Shown here: positions 7,373 to 16,991 of the stretch, in pieces
How the letters are laid out: each line of letters opens with the position of its first letter
How positions within the stretch are numbered: position 1 is the first letter of the stretch
From: Massilia sp. YIM B02443
GTDB taxonomy: Bacteria; Pseudomonadota; Gammaproteobacteria; Burkholderiales; Burkholderiaceae_D
Length of the DNA: 64,000 nt
Direction of reading: 5' to 3'
NCBI RefSeq assembly: GCF_030411955.1
Contig: NZ_JASNRA010000002.1
Location: forward strand, 1-64,000
Made by a program: the position numbers and the translations under genes
The notes under the pieces: model-generated
Told to the model about the DNA's origin: nothing
Database searches by the model: none
The model's input: only the letters and a program-made list of their open reading frames with translations

Positions 7373-8778
7373 GCGCCGTGCCGCGCCGCGACCGTCCGGC
7401 CCAGTTCGCCGCGATCCGCACCGACGCCGAACTCAACGAGATCGGTGATCCGATCATGCTGTACTGCCAGCCCGCCAACGATTTCCTGCCCGACCCGCAA
7501 TCGTGCCTGATCACCGGCATCACGCCGCAGCACTGCCTGCAGCACGGCGTGCCGGAACACGAGTTCGCGCGCCGGATCGAGGCCGCCTTCAGCGAGCCGG
7601 GCACGATCGGGGTCGGCTACAACACGATCCGCTTCGACGATGAAGTCACGCGCTTCCTGTTCTGGCGCAACCTGATCGACCCGTACGCGCGCGAATGGCA
7701 GAACAATTGCGGACGCTGGGATCTGCTCGATGTGGTGCGCATGGTGTACGCGCTGCGCCCGGACGGCATTCAATGGCCGAGCAAGGAAGACGGCAAGCCG
7801 AGCTTCCGCCTGGAACACCTCACCGCCGCCAACGGCCTGGCGCATGAGGCCGCGCACGACGCGCTGTCCGACGTGCGCGCCACCATCGCGCTGGCGCGCC
7901 TGATCCGCGCCAGGCAGCCGCGCCTGTTCGACTTCTGCCTGGAACTGCGGCGCAAGGACCGCGTCGCAGCCGAGATCGGCCTGCACCTCGACCCGTCCCA
8001 GCGCCAGCCCTTCCTGCACGTGTCGGGCATGTTCCCGGTCGAGTACGGTTGCCTGGGGCTGGTCTATCCGCTGGCCCAGCACCCGACCAACAAGAACGAG
8101 ATCCTGGTCTGGGATTGCCGCCACGATCCGTCCGAACTGTTCGCGCTCGACGTCGACACCATCCGCACCCGCATGTTCACGCGCAGCGCCGAGCTGCCGG
8201 AAGGCATGACGCGGCTGCCGATCAAGAGCGTGCACCTGAACAAGTCGCCAATGCTGGTCGGGAACCTGAAGACGCTCAGCGCCGACCTGGCGACGCGCTG
8301 GGACATCGACCTGGAACGCGGACGCGCGCACGCGGCGCTGGCGGCGAGCGGGCCGGACATGAAGGCGGTGTGGGCGCAGGTGCTGAACAAGCCGGGGTCA
8401 AGCGAGCCGGTCGACGTCGACGAAGACCTGTACAACGGTTTTGTGAGCCGCGACGACCGGCGCCAGCTGGAGTCGGTGCGCATGCAGACGCCGGCGGCGC
8501 TGGCCGGTAAACGCTACAGTTTCGAGGACGAGCGCCTGAACGAGCTGCTGTTCCGCTACCGCGCGCGCAACTTCCCGCAGACCTTGTCGGAAGAGGAGCA
8601 TGCGGCGTGGGAGACGCATCGGGCGGCGCGGCTGTTCGATGGCGCGGCCGGGGCGCGCACGGTCGATCAGCTGTTTGGGGAGATCGATGCCTTGTCGGAG
8701 ACGGCGGACGAGCGTGCCGAAGAGATCCTGGGCGCGCTGTATGAGTATGTGGAGATGATTGCGCCGGAGCAGCACTGA
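7330..8778 (+). CDS. sbcB: Exodeoxyribonuclease I
   Basis: A 482-aa 3'-5' single-strand DNA exonuclease of the DEDD superfamily, acting in recombination and mismatch repair. The N-terminal exonuclease domain shows WHDYETFG (first Asp/Glu pair, residues 8-15), the second motif GYNTIRFDDEVTR, and the final motif around AHDALSDVRATI. The SH3-like and C-terminal helical domains follow, with the conserved NYRARNFP-type motif here as FRYRARNFPQTL. Length matches E. coli ExoI (475 aa). GGAG lies 10 nt before the ATG. The first ~14 codons include TTA, TAT, GAA and TTT, unlike the GC-rich remainder, suggesting that the mobile element supplied the gene's 5' end and promoter. Confidence 0.97.
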   Translation: MSELRYLWHDYETFGAVPRRDRPAQFAAIRTDAELNEIGDPIMLYCQPANDFLPDPQSCLITGITPQHCLQHGVPEHEFARRIEAAFSEPGTIGVGYNTIRFDDEVTRFLFWRNLIDPYAREWQNNCGRWDLLDVVRMVYALRPDGIQWPSKEDGKPSFRLEHLTAANGLAHEAAHDALSDVRATIALARLIRARQPRLFDFCLELRRKDRVAAEIGLHLDPSQRQPFLHVSGMFPVEYGCLGLVYPLAQHPTNKNEILVWDCRHDPSELFALDVDTIRTRMFTRSAELPEGMTRLPIKSVHLNKSPMLVGNLKTLSADLATRWDIDLERGRAHAALAASGPDMKAVWAQVLNKPGSSEPVDVDEDLYNGFVSRDDRRQLESVRMQTPAALAGKRYSFEDERLNELLFRYRARNFPQTLSEEEHAAWETHRAARLFDGAAGARTVDQLFGEIDALSETADERAEEILGALYEYVEMIAPEQH

Positions 8779-8828
8779 CTCGCAGGTGCGCTGGCAACCG
8801 GTACTGCAAGCGTCTCGGCTGCTCTACG

Positions 8829-8953
8829 GACTTGGGTCCCCGCCTTCGCGGGGACGACGGTTTTTAAGGTAACGAAATTCGTCCAGCTAACCTGCAATCG
8901 ACGGTGGCTGCTATCCTCGACACCGTCGTTCCCGCGCAGGCGGGAACCCAAGT
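8829..8953. repeat. Inverted pair of REP-like palindromic repeats
   Basis: Two copies of a GC-rich palindromic unit face each other: 8829-8860 (containing CCCCGCCTTCGCGGGG) and 8922-8953 (containing CCCGCGCAGGCGGG). They share the flanks CTTGGGT and CGTCG in opposite orientation, so each folds alone and the pair can fold together. They separate the convergent sbcB and pyrF genes and may stop transcription from both sides. Similar short palindromes are dispersed in many proteobacterial chromosomes. Confidence 0.65.
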
Positions 8954-8986
8954 TCCCACGCAGCACCACTAACGGCAATTCAGCCG

Positions 8987-9811
8987 CTACGCCCGCCGCG
9001 CCGCATTGATCGCATCCCGCGTTTCGCGCGCCACCCGCTTGGCAGCCGCCGCGAAATCCTCGCCATCCTTCGGCGTCGCATACAGGATCGCGCGCGACGA
9101 ATTGATCATCATGCCGGCGCCGTCCGCCGTGCGCCCCGCCTTGACGGTGGCCTCGATATCCCCACCCTGTGCGCCGATCCCCGGGATCAACAGCGGCATA
9201 TCCCCCACCAGCGCCCGCACCTGCGCGATCTCTTCGGGGAAGGTCGCGCCCACCACCAGCGCGCACTGGCCGTTGCCGTTCCACTTCTCGGCCACCAGTT
9301 GCGCCACGTGCTGGTACAGCGGCTTGCCGCCCACGTCCAGGAACTGCAGGTCCGAGCCGCCCGCGTTCGAGGTGCGGCACAGCACGATCACGCCGCGCTC
9401 CGGCCACGCCATGTAGGGCTCGATCGAATCGGAGCCCATGTAGGGGCTGACCGTCACCGCGTCGGCGCCGTAGCGGTCGAACGCTTCGCGCGCGTACTGG
9501 TGCGCGGTGGCGCCGATGTCGCCGCGCTTGGCATCCAGCACCAGCGGAATGTGCGGGTAGTGCTCGCGCAGGTAGCGGCAGATCGCTTCCAGCTGGTCTT
9601 CGGCGCCGAGCGCCGCGAAATAGGCGATCTGCGGCTTGAAGGCGCAGGCCAGGTCGGCGGTGGCGTCGATGATCGCCTTGCAGAACTGGACGATGCCGTC
9701 CGGCTGGCCGCGCAGCTGCGCCGGCAGGCGCTCCAGGTCGGGATCAAGCCCGACGCACAGCAGCGAATCGTTGCGCGCCCATGCGGCGGAAAGTTTGTCG
9801 ATGAAATTCAC
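8987..9811 (-). CDS. pyrF: Orotidine 5'-phosphate decarboxylase
   Basis: A 274-aa enzyme for the last step of de novo UMP synthesis (OMP to UMP). It belongs to the longer PyrF subfamily seen in betaproteobacteria and actinobacteria. It opens with [11 protein letters not shown] and has the [10 protein letters not shown] substrate region and the catalytic LDAKRGDIG with Lys95 between the two Asp. The phosphate-binding end is near [10 protein letters not shown]. Translated away from the LemA cluster, with a 160-bp divergent intergenic region; no ribosome site beyond a weak purine run is evident. A REP-like pair lies beyond its 3' end. Confidence 0.97.
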   Translation of the reverse strand: MNFIDKLSAAWARNDSLLCVGLDPDLERLPAQLRGQPDGIVQFCKAIIDATADLACAFKPQIAYFAALGAEDQLEAICRYLREHYPHIPLVLDAKRGDIGATAHQYAREAFDRYGADAVTVSPYMGSDSIEPYMAWPERGVIVLCRTSNAGGSDLQFLDVGGKPLYQHVAQLVAEKWNGNGQCALVVGATFPEEIAQVRALVGDMPLLIPGIGAQGGDIEATVKAGRTADGAGMMINSSRAILYATPKDGEDFAAAAKRVARETRDAINAARRA

Positions 9812-9971
9812 CTGTGGCCCCCAGTAGCTTGAAATTGCAAACCCTCTATTGTACCGCCGTGTGCGGTGCGTGGTGCGCCGCGCCGACCGGGCCTGCCCGG
9901 CCGCTGCGCCGTGTTGTCGGCAATTCGGGTATATTTTGATTATTCAACAACTTGTACGGACAACACCGATC

Positions 9972-10583
9972 ATGAGCCAATCCTTCCTCTTTCGCTGGAC
10001 CCGCCTGCTGGGCGGCGCGGTCCTGGCCGGCGCCCTGCTGTCGGGCTGCGGCTACAACGACTTCCAGACCAAGGACGAAGCCACCAAGGCGGCGTGGGGC
10101 GAAGTGGTCAACCAGTACCAGCGCCGCGCCGACCTGATCCCGAACCTGGTCAATACCGTCAAGGGCTATGCCTCGCACGAGCGCGAGACGCTGGAATCGG
10201 TCACGCGCGCCCGCGCCGCCGCCACCAGTTTCCAGATCACGCCCGAGGTGCTCAACAACCCGGAAGCGTTCCAGAAGTTCCAGCAGGTGCAGGGCGAACT
10301 GTCGGGCGCGCTGTCGCGTCTGATGATGGTCTCGGAAAAATATCCCGACCTCAAGGCCGACACCAGTTTCCGCGACCTGCAGTCGCAGTTGGAGGGCACC
10401 GAGAACCGCATCACGGTGGCGCGCCAGCGCTACATCGCTTCGGTGCAGGACTACAACGTGACCGTGCGCCGCTTCCCGAACAACCTGACCGCGATGGTGT
10501 TCGGCTACGACACCAAGCCCTCGTTCACGGTCGAGAACGAAAAAGCGATTTCGACCGCACCGAGCGTCGACTTCGGCAAGTAA
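9972..10583 (+). CDS. LemA family lipoprotein
   Basis: A 203-aa LemA-domain protein. The start at 9972 is preferred over upstream in-frame codons because it yields a clean lipoprotein signal with lipobox LLSGC (Cys26). The LemA signature follows: YNDFQTKDEATKAAWGEVVN and YQRRADLIPNLVNTVKGYA, then long helices to the C-terminus (YDTKPSFTVENE). LemA proteins are helical bundle envelope proteins often encoded beside TPM-domain genes, as here (4-bp gap to the next start). Their biochemical role is poorly defined. It probably heads a three-gene operon. Confidence 0.92.
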   Translation: MSQSFLFRWTRLLGGAVLAGALLSGCGYNDFQTKDEATKAAWGEVVNQYQRRADLIPNLVNTVKGYASHERETLESVTRARAAATSFQITPEVLNNPEAFQKFQQVQGELSGALSRLMMVSEKYPDLKADTSFRDLQSQLEGTENRITVARQRYIASVQDYNVTVRRFPNNLTAMVFGYDTKPSFTVENEKAISTAPSVDFGK

Positions 10584-10587
10584 GCGC

Positions 10588-11427
10588 ATGAACGCACCGC
10601 TGCGTTTCCTCTTTGCCCTGCTGCTGGCCGTGGCCACGGCCATGCCGGCCCTCGCCCAGCTCAAGGACGTGCCGGCCCTGACCACACGCGTCACCGACCA
10701 GGCCGGCATGCTGGACGCGTCCCAGCGCCAGCGCCTGGAAGCGGTGCTGGCCGAGTACGAGCAAAAGACCGGCAGCCAGATCGCGGTGCTGCTGGTCAAA
10801 TCGACCGAGCCGGAACCGATCGAGCAGTACAGCATCCGCGTCACCGACGCCTGGAAGCTCGGCCGCAAGGGCGTCGACGACGGCGTGCTGCTGCTGGTCG
10901 CGCGCGACAACCCGAGCTCGCTGCGCCGGCTGCGCATCGAGGCTGGACGCGGCGTGCAGGGCGTGCTGACCGACGCCCAGTCGAAACGCATCCTGCAGGA
11001 CACGATCGCGCCGCACTTTAGACAGAACCATTACTACGAAGGCCTGGTGGCCGGCGTCGGCGCGATTGCCACCCTGCTCAACCAGGAAGCCTTCCCGGCG
11101 CCGGCCCAGCAGCCACAGCAGCAGCCCGCCACGCCTTATGCTGGACTCCTGACATTTCTTGGGATACCACTCCTCGGTTTGATCATGCTGGTGAGCATCA
11201 TGGGTCTGACTATTGCAAAAAAACGCAAAATCACAGTTCGCAGCCACCGCAGTCAATCCGACTGGGGCAACGCTGCCGCCGGCTTCATTCTTGGCAGCGT
11301 GCTCAATAGCGTAGGCCGCAGTGGCGGTGGCGGTGGTGGTGGATTTGGCGGTGGTGGATTTGGCGGTGGCGGCTTTTCGGGCGGCGGCGGCAGCTTTGAC
11401 GGCGGCGGCGCCTCGGGAGACTGGTAA
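10588..11427 (+). CDS. YgcG-type TPM-domain protein, exported, Gly-rich tail
   Basis: A 279-aa protein with a Sec signal peptide ending near ALAQ (residue ~24). A TPM domain (about 30-150) starts with the family pattern LTTRVTDQAGMLDASQ. One transmembrane helix lies around residues 185-210, followed by a cytoplasmic or periplasmic basic stretch. The tail is almost pure glycine with Phe and Ser, ending SFDGGGASGDW, a typical low-complexity ending of this family. It is the second gene of the LemA-TPM-TPM cluster and its stop overlaps the next start by one base (TAATG). TPM domains have reported phosphatase or envelope-repair links, but function here is unproven. Confidence 0.9.
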   Translation: MNAPLRFLFALLLAVATAMPALAQLKDVPALTTRVTDQAGMLDASQRQRLEAVLAEYEQKTGSQIAVLLVKSTEPEPIEQYSIRVTDAWKLGRKGVDDGVLLLVARDNPSSLRRLRIEAGRGVQGVLTDAQSKRILQDTIAPHFRQNHYYEGLVAGVGAIATLLNQEAFPAPAQQPQQQPATPYAGLLTFLGIPLLGLIMLVSIMGLTIAKKRKITVRSHRSQSDWGNAAAGFILGSVLNSVGRSGGGGGGGFGGGGFGGGGFSGGGGSFDGGGASGDW

Positions 11428-11957
11428 TGACTGACACCATGCAACAACCGAGCTTCGGGCAACGCCTGCGGCGCGCCTGGCGCCACTTCAACAGCGGCAC
11501 GGGCGAAGCGCGGCGCGCTTTCCCCAGCACCACTCTGGACTCCATCGCTGCGGCTATCGACGCCGGCGAGCGCACCCACCGCGGCGAAGTGCGCCTGATC
11601 ATCGAGAAGGCCCTGCCCTTCGAAGACGCCTGGAATGGCGTCACCAACCGCCAGCGCGCCCTGGCCCTGTTCGCGGACCATGGCGTGTGGGATACCGAAG
11701 ACAATTGCGGCGTGCTGATCTACGTGAACCTGGCCGAGCACAAGATCGACATCGTGGCCGACCGCGGCATCGACCGCAAGATCGACCGCGCCACCTGGCA
11801 GGCGGTGTGCGCGACCATGACCGAGGGTTTCCGTCGCGGCCAGTTCCACGACGCCACCCTGGCCGCGATCGCCCAGGTCAACGAACTGCTGCGCCAGCAC
11901 TTCCCCGCCAACGGCGAGCGGCCCAACGAGTTGCCGGACCATCCGGTCATGCTCTGA
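11427..11957 (+). CDS. TPM-domain protein (soluble, second paralogue)
   Basis: A 176-aa protein with no signal peptide, third gene of the LemA/TPM operon and coupled to the preceding gene through TAATG. A TPM domain occupies about residues 40-165: AAAIDAGERTHRGEVRLIIE, then the core ALALFADHGVWDTEDNCGVLIYV and the DIVADRGIDRKI motif. The short N-terminal part is basic. Because its partner is exported and this one is not, the two probably act on opposite sides of the inner membrane, or this one is a peripheral subunit. Function unknown. Confidence 0.88.
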   Translation: MTDTMQQPSFGQRLRRAWRHFNSGTGEARRAFPSTTLDSIAAAIDAGERTHRGEVRLIIEKALPFEDAWNGVTNRQRALALFADHGVWDTEDNCGVLIYVNLAEHKIDIVADRGIDRKIDRATWQAVCATMTEGFRRGQFHDATLAAIAQVNELLRQHFPANGERPNELPDHPVML

Positions 11958-12032
11958 CCAAGGCAGCGCCCGCCAACGTTCGGCGCGCCATTGCGTAGAA
12001 TGGCGGCTTTCCGATTCCCTAGAAAGCCCGCC

Positions 12033-12797
12033 ATGAAACTCCAGAACAAGATTGCCATCGTCACCGGCGCCAGCCAGGGCATCGGCCTGGCCTGCGCCGA
12101 ACGCCTGGTGCGCGAAGGCGCGCGCGTGATGCTGGTCGACATCCGTCCCGAAGGCGCACAGGCCGCCGCCGCGCTGGGCGAGGCGGCGCGCTTCTTCCGC
12201 GCCGACGTCGGCATCAAGCAGGAAGTCGACGCGATGGTGCAGGCCACGCTGGATGCTTTCGGGCGCATCGACATCCTGGTCAACAATGCCGGCGTGACCC
12301 ACGCCGCCGACTTCCTCGACCTGGCGGAAGATGACTTCGACCGCGTGCTGCGCATCAATCTGAAATCCATGTTCCTGTGCAGCCAGGCGGTGGCGCGCGA
12401 CATGGTCACGCGCGGCGAAGGCTGCATCATCAATATGTCGAGCGTCAACGCCGAGCTGACCATCCCGAACCAGGTGCCGTACGTGATCTCGAAAGGCGGC
12501 GTCAACCAGCTGACCCGGGTGGCCTCGATCGCCCTGGCCCAGCACGGCATCCGCGTCAACGCCATCGGCCCCGGCACCATCCTCACCGAGCTGGCCAAAA
12601 AAGCGGTGCTCGGCAGCCCGGAGGCGCGCCACACCATCCTGTCGCGCACCCCGCTGGGCCGCTGCGGCGAACCGGAAGAAGTGGCGTCGATCGCCGCCTT
12701 CCTGGCCAGCGACGACGCCTCGTACATGACGGGCCAGACCCTGTACGCCGACGGCGGCCGGCTGGCGCTCAACTACACGGTGCCGGTCAAAGAGTGA
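12033..12797 (+). CDS. SDR family NAD(P)-dependent oxidoreductase
   Basis: A 254-aa classical short-chain dehydrogenase/reductase. Cofactor motif TGASQGIG near residues 11-18, NNAG, the serine in NMSSVN, and the catalytic YVISK are all present; the C-terminal GxTLYADGG pattern is typical. The start at 12033 is chosen over the in-frame codon at 11991 because family members begin MKLQNKIAIVTG. Asp at the end of the second strand (LVDIRP) suggests NAD(H) preference. The substrate is not evident: sugar or polyol dehydrogenases and 3-oxoacyl reductase-like enzymes share this layout. It is monocistronic and followed by a candidate small-RNA locus. Confidence 0.9.
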   Translation: MKLQNKIAIVTGASQGIGLACAERLVREGARVMLVDIRPEGAQAAAALGEAARFFRADVGIKQEVDAMVQATLDAFGRIDILVNNAGVTHAADFLDLAEDDFDRVLRINLKSMFLCSQAVARDMVTRGEGCIINMSSVNAELTIPNQVPYVISKGGVNQLTRVASIALAQHGIRVNAIGPGTILTELAKKAVLGSPEARHTILSRTPLGRCGEPEEVASIAAFLASDDASYMTGQTLYADGGRLALNYTVPVKE

Positions 12798-12971
12798 ACT
12801 CCATGAAAGGTAGCGTATAACATACAGCAGGAGATATTACGCAATCGCATGTCTGGTATCCGCATTCGCAATTGGACACCCTTGCGGGCGAGGCCGATAA
12901 TTACACCTGTCTCCACTATTCTCCTCCAAGAAAATAGTTTTAAGCCCGCAAACTGAGCGGGCTTTTTTTTT
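12794..12971 (+). ncRNA. Candidate small RNA with promoter and Rho-independent terminator
   Basis: After the SDR stop a possible promoter (GTGAAC 12794-12799, 16-bp spacer, TATAAC 12816-12821) would start a transcript near 12828. A strong terminator follows: stem AGCCCGC (12943-12949) with GCGGGCT (12957-12963) and a run of nine T. The roughly 145-nt transcript has no credible reading frame and contains a single-stranded-looking CU-rich stretch, TTCTCCTCC near 12920, complementary to Shine-Dalgarno sequences. It may instead be just the 3' UTR and terminator of the SDR gene. I do not recognise a known RNA family. Confidence 0.4.
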
Positions 12972-13119
12972 GCCCGTGCAGCTCGTGCGGCCTCCGCTCA
13001 TCACCTTCATTAATCAACCGCTCCGTTCAATATTCACTACGGATGATGCCGCGGAAACCTTGCGCAGCGTCATAGCGAAGTCACATTCCCTGCCTATACT
13101 GGACTTACTGCGATACACG

Positions 13120-13238
13120 TAACCGATATGCGTGATGGCAGCAGGTGTGCTGCGCCCCGGGTGCAACACACCAACCGGTTTCCGCGTCTCTTGGCCCTAT
13201 CTTGGGTTGTGCCCGCCACTGGCGGGCATTTTTTTCTG
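13120..13238 (+). ncRNA. Structured RNA / leader candidate ending in an intrinsic terminator
   Basis: The stretch contains GGTGTG...CACACC enclosing an inner TGC-CCC/GGG-GCA hairpin (about 13144-13172), then GGCCC/GGGTT, and then a terminator: TGCCCGCC ACTG GGCGGGCA (about 13211-13230) followed by seven T. A possible -10 TATACT lies at 13095-13100, without a clear -35. It ends about 140 bp before the zinc-ribbon gene at 13376, so it could be a free small RNA or an attenuating leader. No known riboswitch family was recognised. The rest of the 12.98-13.37 kb interval shows nothing else I can name. Confidence 0.35.
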
Positions 13239-13375
13239 CACTGCAGAAAGCTGCGGCAAAAAAATGGACCGCGAGGCTTGCAGCCTGCGCCGATTTGACT
13301 ATCATGAAACTCCGCTTCCGGATTCGCAACGCCCCGGAATGCCTCGTACGACGAAACGATCCAGGAGCCTGTCCT

Positions 13376-13684
13376 ATGAGTTTACGTGTACCCGATGACG
13401 CCATCTACCCGCCGGAAGCCTGCCGCCGCCAGCATGAAGCCGGCGACCTCATCCTTAGCGAACTCAATCCGCATGCGGTCGTCGATGCGGTCGACGACGA
13501 CAGCGTGCCGCTCAACCTGCTGACCTTCGGCAGTGTCCGCGAAATGTGTCCCAAGTGCCAGCACACCCACCTGAAGCTGGTCCTGCGCCAGGGCAGCGTG
13601 CGCATGGCCCACCTGTTCTGCGCCGACTGCGAGAGCTGCTTCGACGCGCGCTACGCCAATGGCACGCCGGCCCTGAGCATCTAG
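13376..13684 (+). CDS. Small zinc-ribbon-like hypothetical protein
   Basis: A 102-aa protein. The start at 13376 is supported by AGGAG eight bases upstream; the open frame extends further 5' but crosses the terminator-like hairpin. The N-terminal half is acidic. The C-terminal half has CPKC (about residues 58-61) and CADC (about 81-84), a pair of CxxC knuckles expected to bind one zinc. No enzymatic motif is visible. Position between a structured RNA candidate and a VanZ gene gives no functional clue. It could be a small regulatory or protein-binding zinc ribbon. Confidence 0.75.
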   Translation: MSLRVPDDAIYPPEACRRQHEAGDLILSELNPHAVVDAVDDDSVPLNLLTFGSVREMCPKCQHTHLKLVLRQGSVRMAHLFCADCESCFDARYANGTPALSI

Positions 13685-13752
13685 GCCCCGGCAGTGTGGG
13701 TGGGCGCCGGCGCGGCATGGTATCGTAGGCGTTTTCACCATCCCGTCTTGCC

Positions 13753-14169
13753 ATGCCTGCCCTGTCGACCCTGTTCCAGCTCGAACCGAAAGTGCGCCAG
13801 GCGCTGCACGCCCTGGCGCTGCTGCTGTTCGCCGGCATCGTGGTGGCCGGCTCGATTCCCGGCGCGCGCGCCGAGGTCGGCAACTACGCCTCGGGCGTGG
13901 TGCTGCACGGCCTGGCCTATGCGTTTCTAACCACGCTGTGGTTCCTGGGCGCCAGCGGCAGCCCGGTGCAACGCGCCCTGAAGGCGGTGCTGACGATCGC
14001 GCTGATGGGCGCCTTCGACGAGCTGGTGCAGAGCTTCCTGTCGTACCGCTCGGGCGACGTGCGCGACTGGCTGATCGACTTCACGGCTGCCATCGTCGCT
14101 TCCAGCCTGCTGGCCGTGGTGGCGAGCCTGGCGCCGCAAGCGGCCGCACAGTCGCCGCGCGAGCGCTGA
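13753..14169 (+). CDS. VanZ-like family membrane protein
   Basis: A 138-aa integral membrane protein with three to four hydrophobic segments (about residues 18-36, 48-66, 75-90 and 108-128). The VanZ-type core is seen in GVVLHGLAYAFLT and FDELVQSFLSYRSGDVRDWL, which matches the family's conserved His, Glu and RxGDxxDxxxN-like region. VanZ confers low-level teicoplanin resistance in some enterococci, but distant homologues like this are widespread and of unknown function. It stands alone between unrelated genes. The start Met follows a short hairpin-free gap of 68 bp. Confidence 0.85.
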   Translation: MPALSTLFQLEPKVRQALHALALLLFAGIVVAGSIPGARAEVGNYASGVVLHGLAYAFLTTLWFLGASGSPVQRALKAVLTIALMGAFDELVQSFLSYRSGDVRDWLIDFTAAIVASSLLAVVASLAPQAAAQSPRER

Positions 14170-14326
14170 CCATCAGCCGCGCGGCTGGTTCCGCGCAATC
14201 TGCCTGTTCTTGATCCAACCCGCCATCAGACGAGTCAGCTGGAACGCCGGCTCGCGCAACGCCTCTTATCCACGTGGCACGCTGCATCGTCACATCCCCA
14301 CTGAACATCCAATAGAGGAGTTGATC

Positions 14327-15019
14327 ATGAAGCAAACACACCAGAGCGTGGCCCTGGCGGGCCTGCTGGCGGTTGCGCTCGCCCTGACCGGGTGCAACGC
14401 CATGCGTGGCCACAGTGGATCGTCGGGCAGCGGCATGTCCGGCGGATCGAGCGGCACGGGCGGCAGCACCGGCGCCAGTGGCTCCAGCAGCTACGGTTCC
14501 GGCAGCGCCACCGATGCCTCGGGCAATCCGACCGGCAGCAGCGGCAGCTCGGGCACCAGCGGTAGCTCCGGTACCAGCGGTAGCTCGGGCACCAGCGGCA
14601 GTTCCGGCACCACCGGCACCGAAAGCAGTTCGGGCGGGACACCGATCCAGGACGGCACCTCGGGCAGCTCCGGCTCGTCCGGCAGCATGGGCAGTTCGGG
14701 CAGCTCCGGCAGCATGGGCACGGGAAGCTCGGGCAGCATGCAGCAGGACGGCGGCGCCACGGCCGCGGCAGGCAGCGCAGTGCCGAACGGTACCGTGCTG
14801 GCGATCGAGATCATGCCGGGGTCGAGCGTCGGCACCGAGAGCGGTTCGATGGGCGCCAGCGGTGCGGCGGGCGCCACCGGCAGCTCCGGATCCGAGCAGT
14901 CCTACCGCGTCACGGTGCGCAAGGACGACGGCAGCACCGAGGTGGTCACCCACAACAGCACGCCCGACTTCCGCAGCGGCGACCGCATCAACGTCACCAG
15001 TGGCGTGATCCAGCGCTAG
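14327..15019 (+). CDS. Ser/Gly-rich repeat lipoprotein
   Basis: A 230-aa protein. The start at 14327 has GAGGAG 6 nt upstream and gives a lipoprotein signal with lipobox ALTGC (Cys23). Residues ~30-165 are almost wholly Gly/Ser/Thr; an 18-bp unit encoding GSSGTS is repeated four times in tandem at 14543-14614. The last ~75 residues are more complex and folded-looking: TVLAIEIMPGSS, then SYRVTVRKDDGSTEVVTHN and a final DRINVTSGVIQR, resembling the C-terminal beta domain of small outer-membrane lipoproteins. Probably a surface- or periplasm-facing linker anchoring a small beta domain. Repeat copy number may vary between strains. Confidence 0.8.
   Translation: MKQTHQSVALAGLLAVALALTGCNAMRGHSGSSGSGMSGGSSGTGGSTGASGSSSYGSGSATDASGNPTGSSGSSGTSGSSGTSGSSGTSGSSGTTGTESSSGGTPIQDGTSGSSGSSGSMGSSGSSGSMGTGSSGSMQQDGGATAAAGSAVPNGTVLAIEIMPGSSVGTESGSMGASGAAGATGSSGSEQSYRVTVRKDDGSTEVVTHNSTPDFRSGDRINVTSGVIQR
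14543..14614 (+). repeat. Four tandem 18-bp repeats coding GSSGTS
   Basis: Units start at 14543, 14561, 14579 and 14597. They differ at synonymous or single positions (TCG/TCC, GGC/GGT). They lie inside the low-complexity region of the lipoprotein gene, and slippage here would change length by six residues without a frameshift. Confidence 0.8.
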
Positions 15020-15165
15020 CTGCCGCGGCCGGCGACCGATTGAATGGGAAGTCGTGGACGGCGCAGCCGTCCACGTATCCGGCCAGGCATGATCGCCCGG
15101 GTGTCCCTCAGGTATCCGCTTGCGAGGACCTATCCACGACGGCCTACCTGCCGGACGCACCCCGT

Positions 15166-16989
<1,824 letters not shown>

Positions 16990-16991
16990 TG

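Noticed and set aside
12794..13238. 6S RNA, tmRNA or 4.5S RNA in the noncoding region
   Set aside because: None of their conserved cores is present.
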